DNA of 64,000 nucleotides from Luteimonas deserti (GTDB lineage: Bacteria; Pseudomonadota; Gammaproteobacteria; Xanthomonadales; Xanthomonadaceae). Position 1 is the first letter of the stretch. Each line of letters begins with the position of its first letter. Of the stretch, positions 9,112 to 21,886 are shown in pieces. The notes under the pieces were generated by a model. The model was not told where the DNA came from and did no database searches. It saw only the letters and a program-made list of their open reading frames with translations. Where the stretch lies: assembly GCF_013425765.1 (NCBI RefSeq), contig NZ_JACCJZ010000016.1, forward strand, positions 62,001-126,000. Reading direction: 5' to 3'. The position numbers were made by a program, and so were the translations under genes.

Positions 9112-9812
9112 GCGGTCTTCTGGTGCGGGAGGCGGCAAGGGTAGGCTGCAGGGCCGTCGGATGCCAATGCGCCGGACCGGCACGTCGGCGTCCCGCCCTC
9201 TCCATCCGGCCTGCCGGACCTCGGGTTGCGCCCTGGTGATGCACCCGGAGCCACCTCGCTGCGCGACGGAGCGTCGACCATCGACCGTTTCGTGACGGCC
9301 GGGGTGTCTTCGCGGCGCGGACCGGCGGCCGGCCGCTCGATGTGACCGGGCGTTCGCGCCCCGGGAGGCCGCACGGGACGCTCGCGCGGGGCACGCAATG
9401 TGCGGGCCAGATGGGCCGCGCGCCAGGGCCCCTCCTCCTTACGGCCCTGCCGGCCGCCGCCCGGTCGGGAGTGCGCTCGGCGATGCGGGCGCATCGGGCA
9501 TCCTCTGCGCCGGAGCGCACAGGCCGAGCACGCCGCGCTTCGCCGACGCCATGCGCGGGTGTGGCATCCCGCGGTCGCCCACGGCATCTGCCTTCACCCG
9601 GACCGGTGCCGCGGACGTCGCCGCGCAGTGGACGCGGGCCCCGCCGCGGCCGGACGGCGCCGGACGCGGCAGCACTGCAACGGCCGCGCGACGCGACGGC
9701 AGCCGCCGCTCGCCGCGGATCGCCAGCTGTCAGCCGCAAGCTGGCCCATCGCTTCCAGACCCGACCCGTGCGGCATCACCGCTTCGCACGCGGGAATCGA
9801 CCGCCGCACATG
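9112..9812. other. Long intergenic gap, no gene recognised
   Basis: About 700 bases of very GC-rich sequence separate the Nudix gene start from the secA terminator region. The open frames on both strands have shadow-like composition and no recognisable domain, and I see no RNA gene. It should contain the promoter of the Nudix gene, but I cannot identify a convincing one. Confidence 0.55.
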
Positions 9813-9835
9813 GAAACCGCCGCATGCGCGGCGGT
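9813..9835 (-). terminator. Candidate terminator after secA
   Basis: A perfect 8-base-pair stem (ACCGCCGC / GCGGCGGT) with a 4-base loop lies about 25 bases past the secA stop and is followed, in secA direction, by only three T residues. The stem is strong but the short T-run makes intrinsic termination uncertain. Confidence 0.4.
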
Positions 9836-9860
9836 CTCGTCCCGATGCGGCCGGCTGGAC

Positions 9861-12611
<2,751 letters not shown>

Positions 12612-12671
12612 TGGAGGTCCGGGTCGGTAAACGGAATGCGGACGTCGGACGGTTTTCGCCGGGCCCGCAAC

Positions 12672-12693
12672 AAAGAAAGGGCGCTCGGCGCCC
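12672..12693 (-). promoter_or_regulatory. Terminator-like hairpin in the secA leader (possible attenuator)
   Basis: In secA direction the sequence forms GGGCGC-CGA-GCGCCC followed by TTTCTTT, the layout of an intrinsic terminator, about 60 bases before the secA start and just after a TACAAT box at 12713-12718. If that box is the promoter, the hairpin lies inside the leader and could attenuate secA. If transcription comes from further upstream it could simply end that transcript. Confidence 0.45.
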
Positions 12694-12712
12694 CTTCGAT
12701 TTGGCAACAGGC

Positions 12713-12718
12713 ATTGTA
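12713..12718 (-). promoter_or_regulatory. Candidate -10 box for secA (TACAAT)
   Basis: TACAAT on the minus strand about 100 bases before secA fits a sigma-70 -10 element. No good -35 lies at 16-18 bases; TTGCAA at 12740-12745 is too far (21-base spacer). Position and lone AT-rich match in GC-rich DNA are the only support. Confidence 0.35.
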
Positions 12719-12727
12719 GCTCGGGGC

Positions 12728-13017
12728 GAGGAGCGGCGTTTGCAAGCCACCGGCTCGCGCCGGGACGAGCGCCGGAGCGGCTGCGCCGCGCAGGGTCGGA
12801 ACGCGGAACGACGTTGGCGAGCCTCTGGCTCGCGCCGACGAGCGCCGGGCGGCGGCGCCGTACAGGCCCGGCGAGCAGCGACGTCCTGCAGGGCACCGCC
12901 TTGCACCTGCGCCTGCGTGTGCCAGGAGCGCTGGACCGCGCATGACCGGAGCGAGGAGCCGCATGTGCAGGCGACAGGCTGTCGTCGCAGTGCGTCCCGG
13001 AGCGCCTGCGACACGAC
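12728..13017. repeat. Degenerate REP-like palindromic repeats upstream of secA
   Basis: Imperfect copies of a unit of about 65-75 bases follow each other. Two are clear: one near 12728-12794 and one near 12806-12869, sharing the pattern GGA-CG-CGTT-GC-AGCC-GGCTCGCGCCG-ACGAGCGCCG. The second contains the perfect inverted repeat GCGAGCC-TCT-GGCTCGC; the first has the same stem with one mismatch. A more decayed palindrome, CGACA-GGC-TGTCG, lies near 12978. The rest of the roughly 660-base secA-M23 gap shows no gene. Such palindromes resemble REP elements of xanthomonads and pseudomonads. Confidence 0.5.
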
Positions 13018-13272
13018 ACCCGGAGCGCAAGGCGCTCGTGGGCATTCACCTCGCCATCTCTCGCACGGCGACCCGGCCCGATCCTGGCGGGCCTCGCGTC
13101 GTCGCCAGCCCTCCCCACGCCGACCGAGACGCAGTGCGGATCATCCGCTGACAGGCCGACCGGCGCGTCCACGCGCCCGCTGCACGGGGCCGGCGGGCAC
13201 GACGAAAGGTTTCCGGGGCCGGCCGGGGGCGATTCCAGGAACGGCCGGCACGTGCAGCCGGCCGGAATGCGC

Positions 13273-14184
13273 CTACTGGCGGCGCACGCCCATGTCGCCG
13301 AGGAACTTGCGCGGGTTCTGCACCCGGCCGTTTTCCCACACTTCGAAATGCACGTGCGCGCCCGTCGAGCGGCCGGTGGAACCGGCCTTGGCGATCTCGT
13401 CGCCGACCCGGACCAGATCGCCCACCTTGGCCACATTGCGCGAGTTGTGCGCATAGCGGGTCACGAAGCCGTTGCCGTGATCGACCTCGACCACGTTGCC
13501 GTAGCCGCCGCGCACACCCGAATAGCTCACCACGCCGTCGGCCACCGCCATCACCGGATCTCCGGTGCGGGCGTCGAAGTCGATGCCCTTGTGGAACTGG
13601 CCGCCACCGCCGAAGGGATCGGCGCGGTAGCCGTAGGACGAGGTGACGAATGTGCTGGCGACCGGCGAGCGCGACGGGCGCGCGTTCTGCTCGAGCGTGC
13701 GATCGAACAGCAGGGCTTCCAGCACCGAGAGCTGCTGGCCGGAACTGGCGAGATCGCCGTCGAGCGCGTCGAGGCCGTGCAGCAGGCGCGGCGCGGGCAT
13801 GTCGAACGCGGACCCGGGGCCACCGATGCCGACCGGACGGTCGAAGTCGAACTCGCCGCCGTCCAGCCCCGCACCGCGGGCCAGCCGGTCGCCGAGCGCG
13901 TTGAGCCGGTTGGCCTGGGCCTGCAGCTCGCCCATGCGGGCGGCCAGGGCGTTGATCTCGCGCTGGGCCTCGCGCCGGGTGTCCTCGAGGCTGCGCTCGT
14001 GCTGGGCGGCGACGTGGTTGAGGCGGGCCATCTCGGCCGAGTTCATGGTCGCGGCACCGCACATGCCGGCGGCGGCGATCACGATCGCCATCGAAACGGG
14101 GCGGCGGCGTGCGAGGAGACGGGTCTTGCGGGCCACCTGCGTCAGGCGCAGGCGCATATCATTCATGAGGTTGTTGACTGTCAT
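13273..14184 (-). CDS. M23-family peptidase (LytM/gametolysin type), membrane-anchored with coiled coil
   Basis: The 303-residue protein has an N-terminal membrane span at about 30-48 ([19 protein letters not shown]), a coiled coil at about 55-100 rich in Ala, Glu, Arg and Gln, and a C-terminal M23 domain. Zinc-site residues are visible: H and D in QFHKGIDFD and the HVHFEV motif near the end, so the peptidase looks active rather than a degenerate NlpD/EnvC-type activator. It probably cuts peptidoglycan cross-links in the periplasm. The secA - M23 - DUF721 - lpxC order is also found in Pseudomonas. Start ATG 14184 is uncertain; ATG 14166 is possible and would widen the very short gap to the divergent dciA gene. 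Confidence 0.87.
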   Translation of the reverse strand: MTVNNLMNDMRLRLTQVARKTRLLARRRPVSMAIVIAAAGMCGAATMNSAEMARLNHVAAQHERSLEDTRREAQREINALAARMGELQAQANRLNALGDRLARGAGLDGGEFDFDRPVGIGGPGSAFDMPAPRLLHGLDALDGDLASSGQQLSVLEALLFDRTLEQNARPSRSPVASTFVTSSYGYRADPFGGGGQFHKGIDFDARTGDPVMAVADGVVSYSGVRGGYGNVVEVDHGNGFVTRYAHNSRNVAKVGDLVRVGDEIAKAGSTGRSTGAHVHFEVWENGRVQNPRKFLGDMGVRRQ

Positions 14185-14191
14185 CGTGCCA

Positions 14192-14644
14192 ATGTCTGAT
14201 TTCCGGTCCAGGTCCAAGCCTCCCCGCATCGGCGTGCCGACTGCCGCGCTCGAGGCGGCACTGGGAGGCGCGTCGGCCGATCCGATCCGCCGTGCCATGT
14301 GGCTCGACGCACTGGACCGCCGCCTTGTTCCCCTGCTGCCTCAGGCGTTGGCGCCGCATGCGCGGCTGGCCAACGTCGACCGCAACAGGCTGGTGTTCCT
14401 CGTCGATTCGCCCATCTGGCACGCCAGGCTGCGCCTGTCGGCCGATGTGCTGCTCGACGCCGCCCGGTCCATCGGGCTGGATGTCAGCGACATCGTCGTC
14501 AGGACCTCGACCCAGGCCTTGCGTCCCGCGCCGGTCGGCGCGGGTACGCCTCCCGCGGGAGGCGCCCCGTCTGCGGCCTCCCGTGAGGCCTTGCAGGCGG
14601 TGCTGGCGTCGCTGCGTCCATCGAAGGACGATGCGGCGGACTGA
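14192..14644 (+). CDS. dciA: DciA-like replicative helicase operator (DUF721)
   Basis: This 150-residue protein belongs to the DUF721 family. It shows the compact N-terminal domain with WLDALDRRLVPLLPQALAPHARLANVDRNRLVFLVDSP-type features, split here around residues 30-80, then WHARLRLSADVLL and a flexible Pro/Ala-rich tail. DUF721 proteins called DciA load DnaB helicase in bacteria that lack DnaC. The Pseudomonas gene sits in the same neighbourhood, between lpxC and the M23 peptidase gene beside secA, which supports the call. Only 7 bases separate its ATG from that of the divergent M23 gene, so the promoters must overlap coding sequence. It converges on lpxC. Confidence 0.75.
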   Translation: MSDFRSRSKPPRIGVPTAALEAALGGASADPIRRAMWLDALDRRLVPLLPQALAPHARLANVDRNRLVFLVDSPIWHARLRLSADVLLDAARSIGLDVSDIVVRTSTQALRPAPVGAGTPPAGGAPSAASREALQAVLASLRPSKDDAAD

Positions 14645-14813
14645 ATCGGAACCCTGCTCCCGCGCCGGCGTCAAGGCCGGGTGAAGGAGACGGGGCATCC
14701 TACCGGCGTCGCGCCGGCGGAAAGTTAAGCGGCCGCCGATGATTCAGGCCGATTTCGTTAGATATTCGTTAAGACCGCGCTGGACGTCACACTTCGGACG
14801 ACGCGGATGTTGG

Positions 14814-15722
14814 TCAGACCGGGACCGGAGTGCCGTACGCGACCGGCGGCGCGGCCTGCCGGTCGAAGGTCACCGTTTCCCACGCCGAACGCTCCTCGAG
14901 CAACGCCCGCACCAGCTTGTTGTTGAGCGCATGGCCGGACTTGTGACCCTTGAACAGGCCGAGGATCGGATGCCCGGCGAGATACAGATCGCCGACCGCA
15001 TCGAGAATCTTGTGCCGCACGAACTCGTTGACGTAGCGCAGGCCGTCGTCGTTGAGCACGCGGAATTCGTCGAGCACGATGGCATTGTCCATCGAGCCAC
15101 CCAAGCCGAGATTGCGCTCGCGCATGTACTCCAGATCGCGCATGAAGCCGAAGGTGCGGGCGCGGCTGACCTCGCGGATATAGGCCTCGGTGGAGAACTC
15201 CACTTCGGCGCGCGATTGCGCCAGCGGAATGGCCGGATGGTCGAATTCGATCGTGAAATCGAGCTTGAACCCGTCGTACGGTTCGAAGCGGGCGATCTTG
15301 TCGCCTTCGCGCACCTCGACAGGCCTGAGTACGCGGATGAAACGCTTGGGTGCCTCCTGCTCGACCACGCCGGCCGATTGCAGCAGGAACACGAACGGAC
15401 CCGATGAGCCGTCCATGATCGGCACTTCGGCCGCCGACAGTTCCACATACAGATTGTCGACACCGAGGCCGGCCAGAGCGGACATCAGGTGTTCGACCGT
15501 CTGCACCTTGGCCTCGCCCCGGGTGAGGCCGGTGCACAGGGTGGTCTCGGTGACCAGATTGCCGTCGGCAGGAATCTCGACCACGGGATCGAGATCGACC
15601 CGACGGAAGACGATGCCGGTGTCGGGGGCTGCCGGACGCAGGGTCAGGAACACTTTCTCGCCGCTGTGCAGGCCGACGCCTGTCGCGCGGATCACGTTCT
15701 TGATGGTGCGTTGGCGGGGCAT
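14814..15722 (-). CDS. lpxC: LpxC, UDP-3-O-acyl-N-acetylglucosamine deacetylase
   Basis: This 302-residue zinc enzyme catalyses the committed step of lipid A synthesis. It shows [19 protein letters not shown] at the N-terminus, [16 protein letters not shown] (first zinc His), the EFDHPAI segment, and [17 protein letters not shown] (the second zinc His and Asp). The final [13 protein letters not shown] contains the catalytic-loop His. I chose ATG 15722 (MPRQRTIKN) by family length; ATG 15728 is two codons upstream and ATG 15773 is too long. It lies 316 bases after ftsZ, behind a probable terminator, the usual place at the end of the dcw cluster. Confidence 0.97.
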   Translation of the reverse strand: MPRQRTIKNVIRATGVGLHSGEKVFLTLRPAAPDTGIVFRRVDLDPVVEIPADGNLVTETTLCTGLTRGEAKVQTVEHLMSALAGLGVDNLYVELSAAEVPIMDGSSGPFVFLLQSAGVVEQEAPKRFIRVLRPVEVREGDKIARFEPYDGFKLDFTIEFDHPAIPLAQSRAEVEFSTEAYIREVSRARTFGFMRDLEYMRERNLGLGGSMDNAIVLDEFRVLNDDGLRYVNEFVRHKILDAVGDLYLAGHPILGLFKGHKSGHALNNKLVRALLEERSAWETVTFDRQAAPPVAYGTPVPV

Positions 15723-15860
15723 GGGCATTCCGGGGGAGGAGGTTCCGGACGTCGCCGCCAGCAGGGCCGTCATCGGAAGGGGGGCAGATTATCACGCAGG
15801 CGGCTGAACCTGAACGGAAGTCCGCCGCGCTCCAACGCAGCCGGAACGGCGCTGCGGGTG

Positions 15861-15894
15861 AAAACCGTCCGCCGGGCCGCGAGGCCCGACGGAC
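15861..15894 (-). terminator. Probable terminator of the dcw operon after ftsZ
   Basis: A 12-base-pair stem with one mismatch (GTCCGTCGGGCC / GGCCCGGCGGAC) and a 4-base loop is followed by GG and four T residues in ftsZ direction, about 145 bases past the ftsZ stop. A second GC hairpin lies at about 15902-15927. The remainder of the ftsZ-lpxC gap (15723-16038) shows no gene and should hold the lpxC promoter. Confidence 0.6.
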
Positions 15895-16038
15895 GCAAAT
15901 CGAGGGTGCGCGGACAACGCGCCCTCGCTGTTGCGAGGTACGACAGCACGGACTCACCTGCCTCGTACGGACACGGCAGGCGGGCGGTCCGATGCGTCCA
16001 CCGGCAGGCCGACGGCACATCGCGGACCGCGCTTGCGT

Positions 16039-17310
16039 TCAGTCGGCCTGGCGACGCAGGAAGGCCGGGATGTCGAGATAGCTGTCGGTCCCAAAGTCGG
16101 CCACCTTCGGCGCATCCGCAGCCTCGTTGCGCGCCGCCGGCACCGCGCGGCCGGTCTGGGCCGCATTGCCGCGCAGCGAGGCCGCGATGCTGTGGCCCGG
16201 GCTGTAGGCGGAGACGGCGTCGCCCTCGTCGTCGATCAGCATGCCGGTGGTGCCGTCGCGCAGGCCGCGCTGGTTGTTGCTGATCAGCTGGACCTGCGGC
16301 TTGCCGCCACGGGCCGTCCCCTCGGTGAAGCCGGCAGCGCGCGCAGGCGCACGGTTCAGGCCCGTGGCGACGACGGTCACGCGGACCTCGTCCTGCATGT
16401 CGGGATCGAGCACGGTGCCGATGACGATGGTCGCGTCCTCGCTGGCGAAGTTCTCGACGGTGCGGCCGACCTCGTCGAACTCGCTCATCGTGAAATCCGC
16501 ACCGGCGGTGATGTTGACCAGGATGCCGTTGGCGCCGGCCAGATTGACGTCGTCGAGCAGCGGATTCTGGATCGCCGCCTCGGCTGCGGCCTGCGCGCGG
16601 TCGTCGCCGCGGGCGTGGCCGGTGCCCATCATCGCCAGGCCCATCTCGGACATCACGGTGCGCACGTCGGCGAAGTCGACGTTGATCAGGCCCGGACGGA
16701 CGATCAGGTCGGCGATGCCCTGCACGGCGCCCAGCAGCACGTCGTTGGCGGCGCGGAAGGCCTGGATCATCGTGGCGTTGCGGCCGAGGACGGTGATCAG
16801 CTTTTCGTTGGGAATGGTGATCAGCGAATCGCAGTGCGCCGACATCTCCTCGATGCCCTTGAGCGCGACCTGCATGCGGCGGCGGCCTTCGAACGGGAAC
16901 GGCTTGGTGACCACGGCGACGGTCAGGATGCCCATCTCCTTGGCCAGCTGCGCGACGACCGGGGCTGCGCCCGTGCCGGTGCCGCCGCCCATGCCGGCGG
17001 TGATGAAGACCATGTCGGCGCCCTGCAGCGCGTCCATGATGATCTCGCGGTCTTCCAGTGCGGCCTGACGGCCGACTTCGGGGTTGGCGCCTGCGCCCAG
17101 GCCCTTGGTGACGCTGCTGCCGAGCTGCAGCTGCAGCTTCGCGCCGCAGTTCTTGATCGCCTGCGCGTCGGTGTTGGCGGTGATGAACTCAACGCCGTCG
17201 ACGCTGTTGTTGACCATGTGCGCGACCGCGTTGCCGCCGCCGCCGCCCACGCCGATGACCTTGATCACCGCGTTGGGTGCCATCTTTTCCACGAGTTCGA
17301 AATGTGCCAT
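16039..17310 (-). CDS. ftsZ: FtsZ, tubulin-like division GTPase
   Basis: The 423-residue GTPase forms the Z ring at midcell. It shows GVGGGGGNAV at about 20-28, the tubulin signature GGGTGTGAAP at 108-117, a T7 loop region with NVDFADVRTVM, and the conserved C-terminal peptide DIPAFLRRQAD at 413-423 that binds FtsA and other anchors. A variable linker covers about 320-405. It follows ftsA after about 130 bases, unlike the overlapping genes before it, which leaves room for its own promoter. Confidence 0.98.
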   Translation of the reverse strand: MAHFELVEKMAPNAVIKVIGVGGGGGNAVAHMVNNSVDGVEFITANTDAQAIKNCGAKLQLQLGSSVTKGLGAGANPEVGRQAALEDREIIMDALQGADMVFITAGMGGGTGTGAAPVVAQLAKEMGILTVAVVTKPFPFEGRRRMQVALKGIEEMSAHCDSLITIPNEKLITVLGRNATMIQAFRAANDVLLGAVQGIADLIVRPGLINVDFADVRTVMSEMGLAMMGTGHARGDDRAQAAAEAAIQNPLLDDVNLAGANGILVNITAGADFTMSEFDEVGRTVENFASEDATIVIGTVLDPDMQDEVRVTVVATGLNRAPARAAGFTEGTARGGKPQVQLISNNQRGLRDGTTGMLIDDEGDAVSAYSPGHSIAASLRGNAAQTGRAVPAARNEAADAPKVADFGTDSYLDIPAFLRRQAD

Positions 17311-17440
17311 GTCCGTCGTCCTCTGTTGTTGGTGTCGGGTCGCCGTGCGTCCGACGTTCTTCTAGGTTTTGTGGGTGTTGCCGTGTCGCCGATACCGCTG
17401 TTGCCGTGCGCCCTGCCCGCTCCGCCTTCCGCCCCGGCGC

Positions 17441-18676
17441 TCAGAACTCGCCGTTGAACCAGGTCTTCAGCTTCCGCAGCAATCCGCCTGCGCGTCCGGA
17501 GGAGATCACCGGACGCCGCGGATGCTCGATCTGGCTGCCCATCAGCAGCAGGCCCACGCCCGTGGCGTGGACCGGATTGCCGACCACTTCGCCCAGGCCC
17601 GTGACGTGCTGCGGAATGCCCACGCGCACCGGCATCTGCAGCATTTCCTCGGCCAGCTCGACCACGCCTTCCATCTTCGCGGCGCCGCCGGTGAGCACCA
17701 TGCCGGCGCGCACGTGCTGCTCGAAGCCCGAGCGGCGCAGTTCGGCCTGGACCATCTCGAAGATCTCCTCGTAGCGCGCCTGCACCGCCTGCGCCAGCGA
17801 CTGGCGCGGCAGACGCCGCGGCGGGCGATCGCCGACGCTCGGCACCTGGATCGATTCCTCGCTGGTCGCCAGCTGCGCGAGCGCGCAGGCGTAGCGGACC
17901 TTGATCTGTTCGGCTTCCGGCGTCGGCGTGCGCAGCATGTGCGCGATGTCCTCGGTGACCTTGTCGCCGGCGATCGGCAGCGACGCGGTGTGGCAGATCG
18001 CGCCCTGCACGAACACCGCGAGATCCGTCGTGCCGGCGCCCATGTCGACCAGCACCACGCCGAGCTCGCGCTCATCCGAGGTCAGCACCGCGGTGCTCGA
18101 CGCCAGCGACGACAGGATCAGATCGTCGATCGACAGGCCGCAGCGCTGCACGCACTTGCTGATGTTGGCCGCCGCCGACTGCGCGCAGACCACGAGATGC
18201 GCATGCACTTCGAGACGCACGCCGGTCATGCCGACCGGGTTGCGGATGCCTTCCTGCGAATCGTCGAGCACGTACTCGCGCGGAATCGCGTGCAGGATCT
18301 TCTGGTCGGCCGGGATCGCGACCGCCTTGGCGGCGTCGAGCACGCGGTCGAGATCGGACCAGGTGACCTCGTTGTCGCGGATCGGCACGATGCCCGGCGA
18401 ATTGCGGCACTGCACGTGATTGCCGGAGATCGACGCGTAGACCGAGCGGATCTCGCAGCCCGCCATCAGCTCGGCCTCCTCGACCGCGCGCTGGATCGAC
18501 TGCACCGTCGATTCGATGTCGACGACCACGCCACGCTTGAGGCCGCGCGATTCGTGGCTGCCGATGCCGATGACCTCGATGGGATTGCCGGGCGAATACT
18601 CGCCGACCAGCGCCACCACTTTCGAGGTGCCGATGTCGAGTCCGACGATGAGCGTCTTGTCGCCTTTGCGGTTCAT
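17441..18676 (-). CDS. ftsA: FtsA, actin-like membrane anchor of the Z ring
   Basis: This 411-residue actin-fold ATPase tethers FtsZ to the inner membrane and recruits later division proteins. It shows LIVGLDIGTSKVVALVGE at the N-terminus (phosphate 1), VVLVDMGAGTTDLAVF (phosphate 2), MVLTGGAAKMEGVVELAEE (adenosine site) and the C-terminal amphipathic helix LLRKLKTWFNGEF, the membrane-targeting sequence. Its ATG overlaps the ftsQ stop as ATGA. Confidence 0.97.
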   Translation of the reverse strand: MNRKGDKTLIVGLDIGTSKVVALVGEYSPGNPIEVIGIGSHESRGLKRGVVVDIESTVQSIQRAVEEAELMAGCEIRSVYASISGNHVQCRNSPGIVPIRDNEVTWSDLDRVLDAAKAVAIPADQKILHAIPREYVLDDSQEGIRNPVGMTGVRLEVHAHLVVCAQSAAANISKCVQRCGLSIDDLILSSLASSTAVLTSDERELGVVLVDMGAGTTDLAVFVQGAICHTASLPIAGDKVTEDIAHMLRTPTPEAEQIKVRYACALAQLATSEESIQVPSVGDRPPRRLPRQSLAQAVQARYEEIFEMVQAELRRSGFEQHVRAGMVLTGGAAKMEGVVELAEEMLQMPVRVGIPQHVTGLGEVVGNPVHATGVGLLLMGSQIEHPRRPVISSGRAGGLLRKLKTWFNGEF

Positions 18677-19488
18677 GAGAGGCCGTGGTTGCTGAAGCGT
18701 GGGGCGTGACTGGGGAGTGCCGCCAGCGGGCGCACGGCGGGCGCCGCGGTGCCCGCCGCATCCGCGGGCGCATCGACGGTCCGCGCGCCCCAGACCAGGG
18801 CGAACCCGTTGGTGTAGCGAAGGTCGGCGCGGGTCAGGGGCTCGCTGCGGCTGGCCACGAGCTGGGGCAGCATCCGCGCGAACCGCGACAGGCGCAGGCG
18901 CGCTTCCTGGCTGCCGACGACGACGTCGGTGCCGTTGGACAGGCGCAGCTGCCAGCTGCCGCGCGCATCGAGCACCACGCCCTCGACCTCGACACCCGCC
19001 GGTCGGAACAGATCGCGTGATTCGTTGTAGAGGGCCACGATGTCGGGCACGCGCGCCTCGGGACCCTCGAACCGCGGCATGGCGGGCGGCACGTCGACGC
19101 CATCGGCGGCGAACAGCCGTCCGCGCGTGGACAGCAGCCGGTCGTCACCCCAGCGTGCGAAAGGCACGTGCTCGGCAATGCGCACTTCGAGTACGTCGGG
19201 CCAGCGCTTGCGCACCTCGGTGCCGGCGACCCAGGGCAGGCGCGCGACGTCGCGCTGGGCCTGGCCCAGATCGATGGCGAAGAACCCGCGCCGGGCATGC
19301 GGCAGCACGGTTTCGCGCACGCGCGCCACGTCCACCTGCTCGAGGCCGTCGTTGATCCGCAACACACGCAGCGGCCAGCGTTCCGTGCCGATCCAGCCCT
19401 GGAGCACGGCGACCACGGGCAGCGCCACGAGGGCGAGCGCCAGTGTCCATGCGAAGACCCGCAGCGTGGTCGCGAAGGCCTGGCTCAT
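18673..19488 (-). CDS. ftsQ: FtsQ, bitopic division protein
   Basis: This 271-residue inner-membrane protein links early and late divisome proteins. It has one N-terminal span (about 10-30), a POTRA domain at about 42-112 ([14 protein letters not shown]... [21 protein letters not shown]) and a beta domain to about 240, followed by a Pro/Ala-rich tail. Start and stop overlap ddl and ftsA, each as ATGA. Confidence 0.94.
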   Translation of the reverse strand: MSQAFATTLRVFAWTLALALVALPVVAVLQGWIGTERWPLRVLRINDGLEQVDVARVRETVLPHARRGFFAIDLGQAQRDVARLPWVAGTEVRKRWPDVLEVRIAEHVPFARWGDDRLLSTRGRLFAADGVDVPPAMPRFEGPEARVPDIVALYNESRDLFRPAGVEVEGVVLDARGSWQLRLSNGTDVVVGSQEARLRLSRFARMLPQLVASRSEPLTRADLRYTNGFALVWGARTVDAPADAAGTAAPAVRPLAALPSHAPRFSNHGLS

Positions 19489-20441
19489 CGCGCGGCCTCC
19501 TCCATCGGCAGGGTGGCTTCGAGCACCCGCCAGCACAGGTCGGCATAGTCGATACCGAGCTGCGCCGCGGCCTTGGGCACCAGCGAATGGCTGGTCATGC
19601 CCGGCGCGGTGTTGATCTCGATCAGCTGGAAGCCGCGCTCGACATCGCGCATCACGTCCACGCGGCCCCAGCCGTGACAGCCGGCGGCGCGGAACGCGGC
19701 CAGCGCGAGCGCCGCGATCTCGGCCTCGGCGTCGCCGGTCAGGCCGGGGCACAGGTACTGGGTGTCGTCGGCCACGTACTTGGCGTGGTAGTCGTACCAC
19801 TCGCCCGCCGGCACGATGCGGATCGAGGGCAGCGCGACATCGCCGAGGATCCCGACCGTGAGCTCGTCGCCGCGGACCATCTGTTCCATCAGCAGTTCGC
19901 CGTCGTAGGCGGCTGCGAATTCGATCGCCGGTGCGAGCGCGGCTTCGTTCAGCACCCGGAACACGCCGACGCTGGAACCTTCGCACGCCGGCTTGACGAA
20001 CACCGGATACCCCAGCGCAGCGGCCGCAGCACGCAGGTCGGCGCCGCGCGGCAGGCGTTCGAAGCGTGGCGTCGGCAGACCGGCACTGGCCCAGACCTGC
20101 TTGGTGCGGATCTTGTCCATGGTCAGCGCCGAGCCGAGCACGCCCGAGCCGGTGCACGGCACGCCGAAGGCCTGCAGCAGCCCCTGGAGGACGCCGTTTT
20201 CGCCATCTCCGCCGTGCAGGATGTTGAACACGCGGTCGAAGCGGCCGGCCACGATGGCTTCGGCCAGCGCGGGCACACCGTCGACCGGCTGCGCGTCGAT
20301 GCCGCGCGCGCGCAGGGCGTCGAGCACACCGCGACCGGAGTCCAGCGACACCTCGCGCTCGGAACCCGGTCCGCCGAGCAGTACGGCGACGCGGCCGAAC
20401 ACGGCCGGATCGGTGAAGCGCGCGGGCGCGACGGCACTCAT
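19485..20441 (-). CDS. ddl: D-alanine--D-alanine ligase
   Basis: The 318-residue cytoplasmic ATP-grasp ligase makes the D-Ala-D-Ala dipeptide used by MurF. It shows [17 protein letters not shown] at the N-terminus (GGxSxE region), [18 protein letters not shown], the [12 protein letters not shown] nucleotide segment and the metal-binding [16 protein letters not shown]. It follows murC with an ATGA overlap, the normal ddlB position. The first-motif serine reads GGPGSERE rather than GGxSAE; this is a modest difference. Confidence 0.97.
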   Translation of the reverse strand: MSAVAPARFTDPAVFGRVAVLLGGPGSEREVSLDSGRGVLDALRARGIDAQPVDGVPALAEAIVAGRFDRVFNILHGGDGENGVLQGLLQAFGVPCTGSGVLGSALTMDKIRTKQVWASAGLPTPRFERLPRGADLRAAAAALGYPVFVKPACEGSSVGVFRVLNEAALAPAIEFAAAYDGELLMEQMVRGDELTVGILGDVALPSIRIVPAGEWYDYHAKYVADDTQYLCPGLTGDAEAEIAALALAAFRAAGCHGWGRVDVMRDVERGFQLIEINTAPGMTSHSLVPKAAAQLGIDYADLCWRVLEATLPMEEAAR

Positions 20442-21886
20442 CGCGCCGCTCCCGCGAAGCCGTGCTGCGCCAGTTGCTGCACCGCGGCGCCGATGTCGCC
20501 GGCACCCATCATCAACAGCAGGTCGCCGTCCTGGAGAATATCGGGCAGCACGCCGGCCAGCGCGTCGGCGCCGCCCACCACCACCGGATCGATGCGGCCG
20601 CGCGCGCGGATCGCACGCGCCAGCGCCTTGGCGTCGGCGCCCGCGATCGGCGTCTCGCCGGCGGGATACACCTCGGTCAGCACCAGCGCGTCGACGTCCG
20701 ACAGGACGCCGGCGAAATCGTCGAACAGTGCGCGCGTGCGGCTGTAGCGGTGCGGCTGGAAGGCCACCACCAGCCGACGCCCGCCCCAGCCGCCTCGGGC
20801 CGCGGCGAACACCGCAGCCAGCTCGCGTGGATGGTGACCGTAGTCGTCGACGAGCTGCACACGTGCTCCGCCGGGCGTGACCAGCTCGCCGAGCAGATTG
20901 AAGCGGCGGCCGATGCCCTCGAACTTGCCGAGCGCCGCGACGATCGCCGCGGGGGCCACGCCGAGCTGCCAGCCCACGGCCGCCGCGGCCAGCGCATTGA
21001 GCACGTTGTGGTGTCCCGGCAACGCCAGATGCGCTTCGATACGCACGTTCTCGGGCAGACACAGGGTGAAGCGCATCGATGCGCCATCCTGGCGGACCGC
21101 CTCGGCGCGCACGTCGGCATCGGGCGACAGCCCGTAGGTCATCATGTGCCGGGGCACGATCGCAGCGAGTCGGGCGACTTCCGGATCGTCGATGCAGAGC
21201 ACCGACAGGCCGTAGAACGGCAACCGGTGCAAGAATTCCGAGAACGCCTCCTGCACACGCGCGAAGTCGCCGCCGTAGTTCTCGAGATGGTCCGCATCGA
21301 TGTTGGTGACCACCGCCACCAGCGGGTTCAGGCGCAGGAAGCTGCCGTCGCTCTCGTCGGCCTCTGCCACCAGCCAGTGCCCGCTGCCGAGGCGCGCGTT
21401 GGCGCCGGCGGCGAGCAGCTGGCCGCCGACGACGAAGGTCGGATCCATGCCACCTTCGGCGAGCACGCTGGCGGTGAGCGAGGTGGTCGTGGTCTTGCCG
21501 TGCGTGCCGGCCACCGCGATGCCGCGCCGGAAGCGCATCAGCTCGGCCAGCATCTCGGCACGCGGCACGATCGGGATGCGCTGCGCGCGCGCTTCCATCA
21601 ACTCGGGGTTGTCGTGGCGGATCGCGCTGGAAACCACCACGCAGTCCGCATCGAGCACATTGGCCGCCGAATGGCCACGATGCACGGTGGCGCCGAGCCG
21701 CGCGAGGCGACGGGTCGCAGCGCTGTCGGAGGTATCGGACCCCGACACCGTATAGCCCAGCGTGCACAGCACCTCGGCGATGCCGCTCATGCCGGTGCCG
21801 CCGATGCCGACGAAATGCACGCGCGAGAAGACCTTCGCGAAGTCTTCCTTGGACAGGCCGCGGTTGTCGTGCAGGCGGCGGATCAT
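20438..21886 (-). CDS. murC: MurC, UDP-N-acetylmuramate--L-alanine ligase
   Basis: The 482-residue Mur ligase adds L-Ala to UDP-MurNAc. It has [16 protein letters not shown] at about 25-40 (UDP site), the P-loop GTHGKTT at 127-133, [10 protein letters not shown] and [15 protein letters not shown] (metal and substrate sites), and the C-terminal [11 protein letters not shown] and [11 protein letters not shown] motifs typical of MurC. The ATG overlaps the ftsW stop as ATGA, so no murG is present between them as in most relatives. Confidence 0.98.
   Translation of the reverse strand: MIRRLHDNRGLSKEDFAKVFSRVHFVGIGGTGMSGIAEVLCTLGYTVSGSDTSDSAATRRLARLGATVHRGHSAANVLDADCVVVSSAIRHDNPELMEARAQRIPIVPRAEMLAELMRFRRGIAVAGTHGKTTTTSLTASVLAEGGMDPTFVVGGQLLAAGANARLGSGHWLVAEADESDGSFLRLNPLVAVVTNIDADHLENYGGDFARVQEAFSEFLHRLPFYGLSVLCIDDPEVARLAAIVPRHMMTYGLSPDADVRAEAVRQDGASMRFTLCLPENVRIEAHLALPGHHNVLNALAAAAVGWQLGVAPAAIVAALGKFEGIGRRFNLLGELVTPGGARVQLVDDYGHHPRELAAVFAAARGGWGGRRLVVAFQPHRYSRTRALFDDFAGVLSDVDALVLTEVYPAGETPIAGADAKALARAIRARGRIDPVVVGGADALAGVLPDILQDGDLLLMMGAGDIGAAVQQLAQHGFAGAAR

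Noticed and set aside
14703..14717. Hairpin CCGGCG-TCG-CGCCGG between dciA and lpxC as a terminator
   Set aside because: The stem is short and no T-run follows on either strand.
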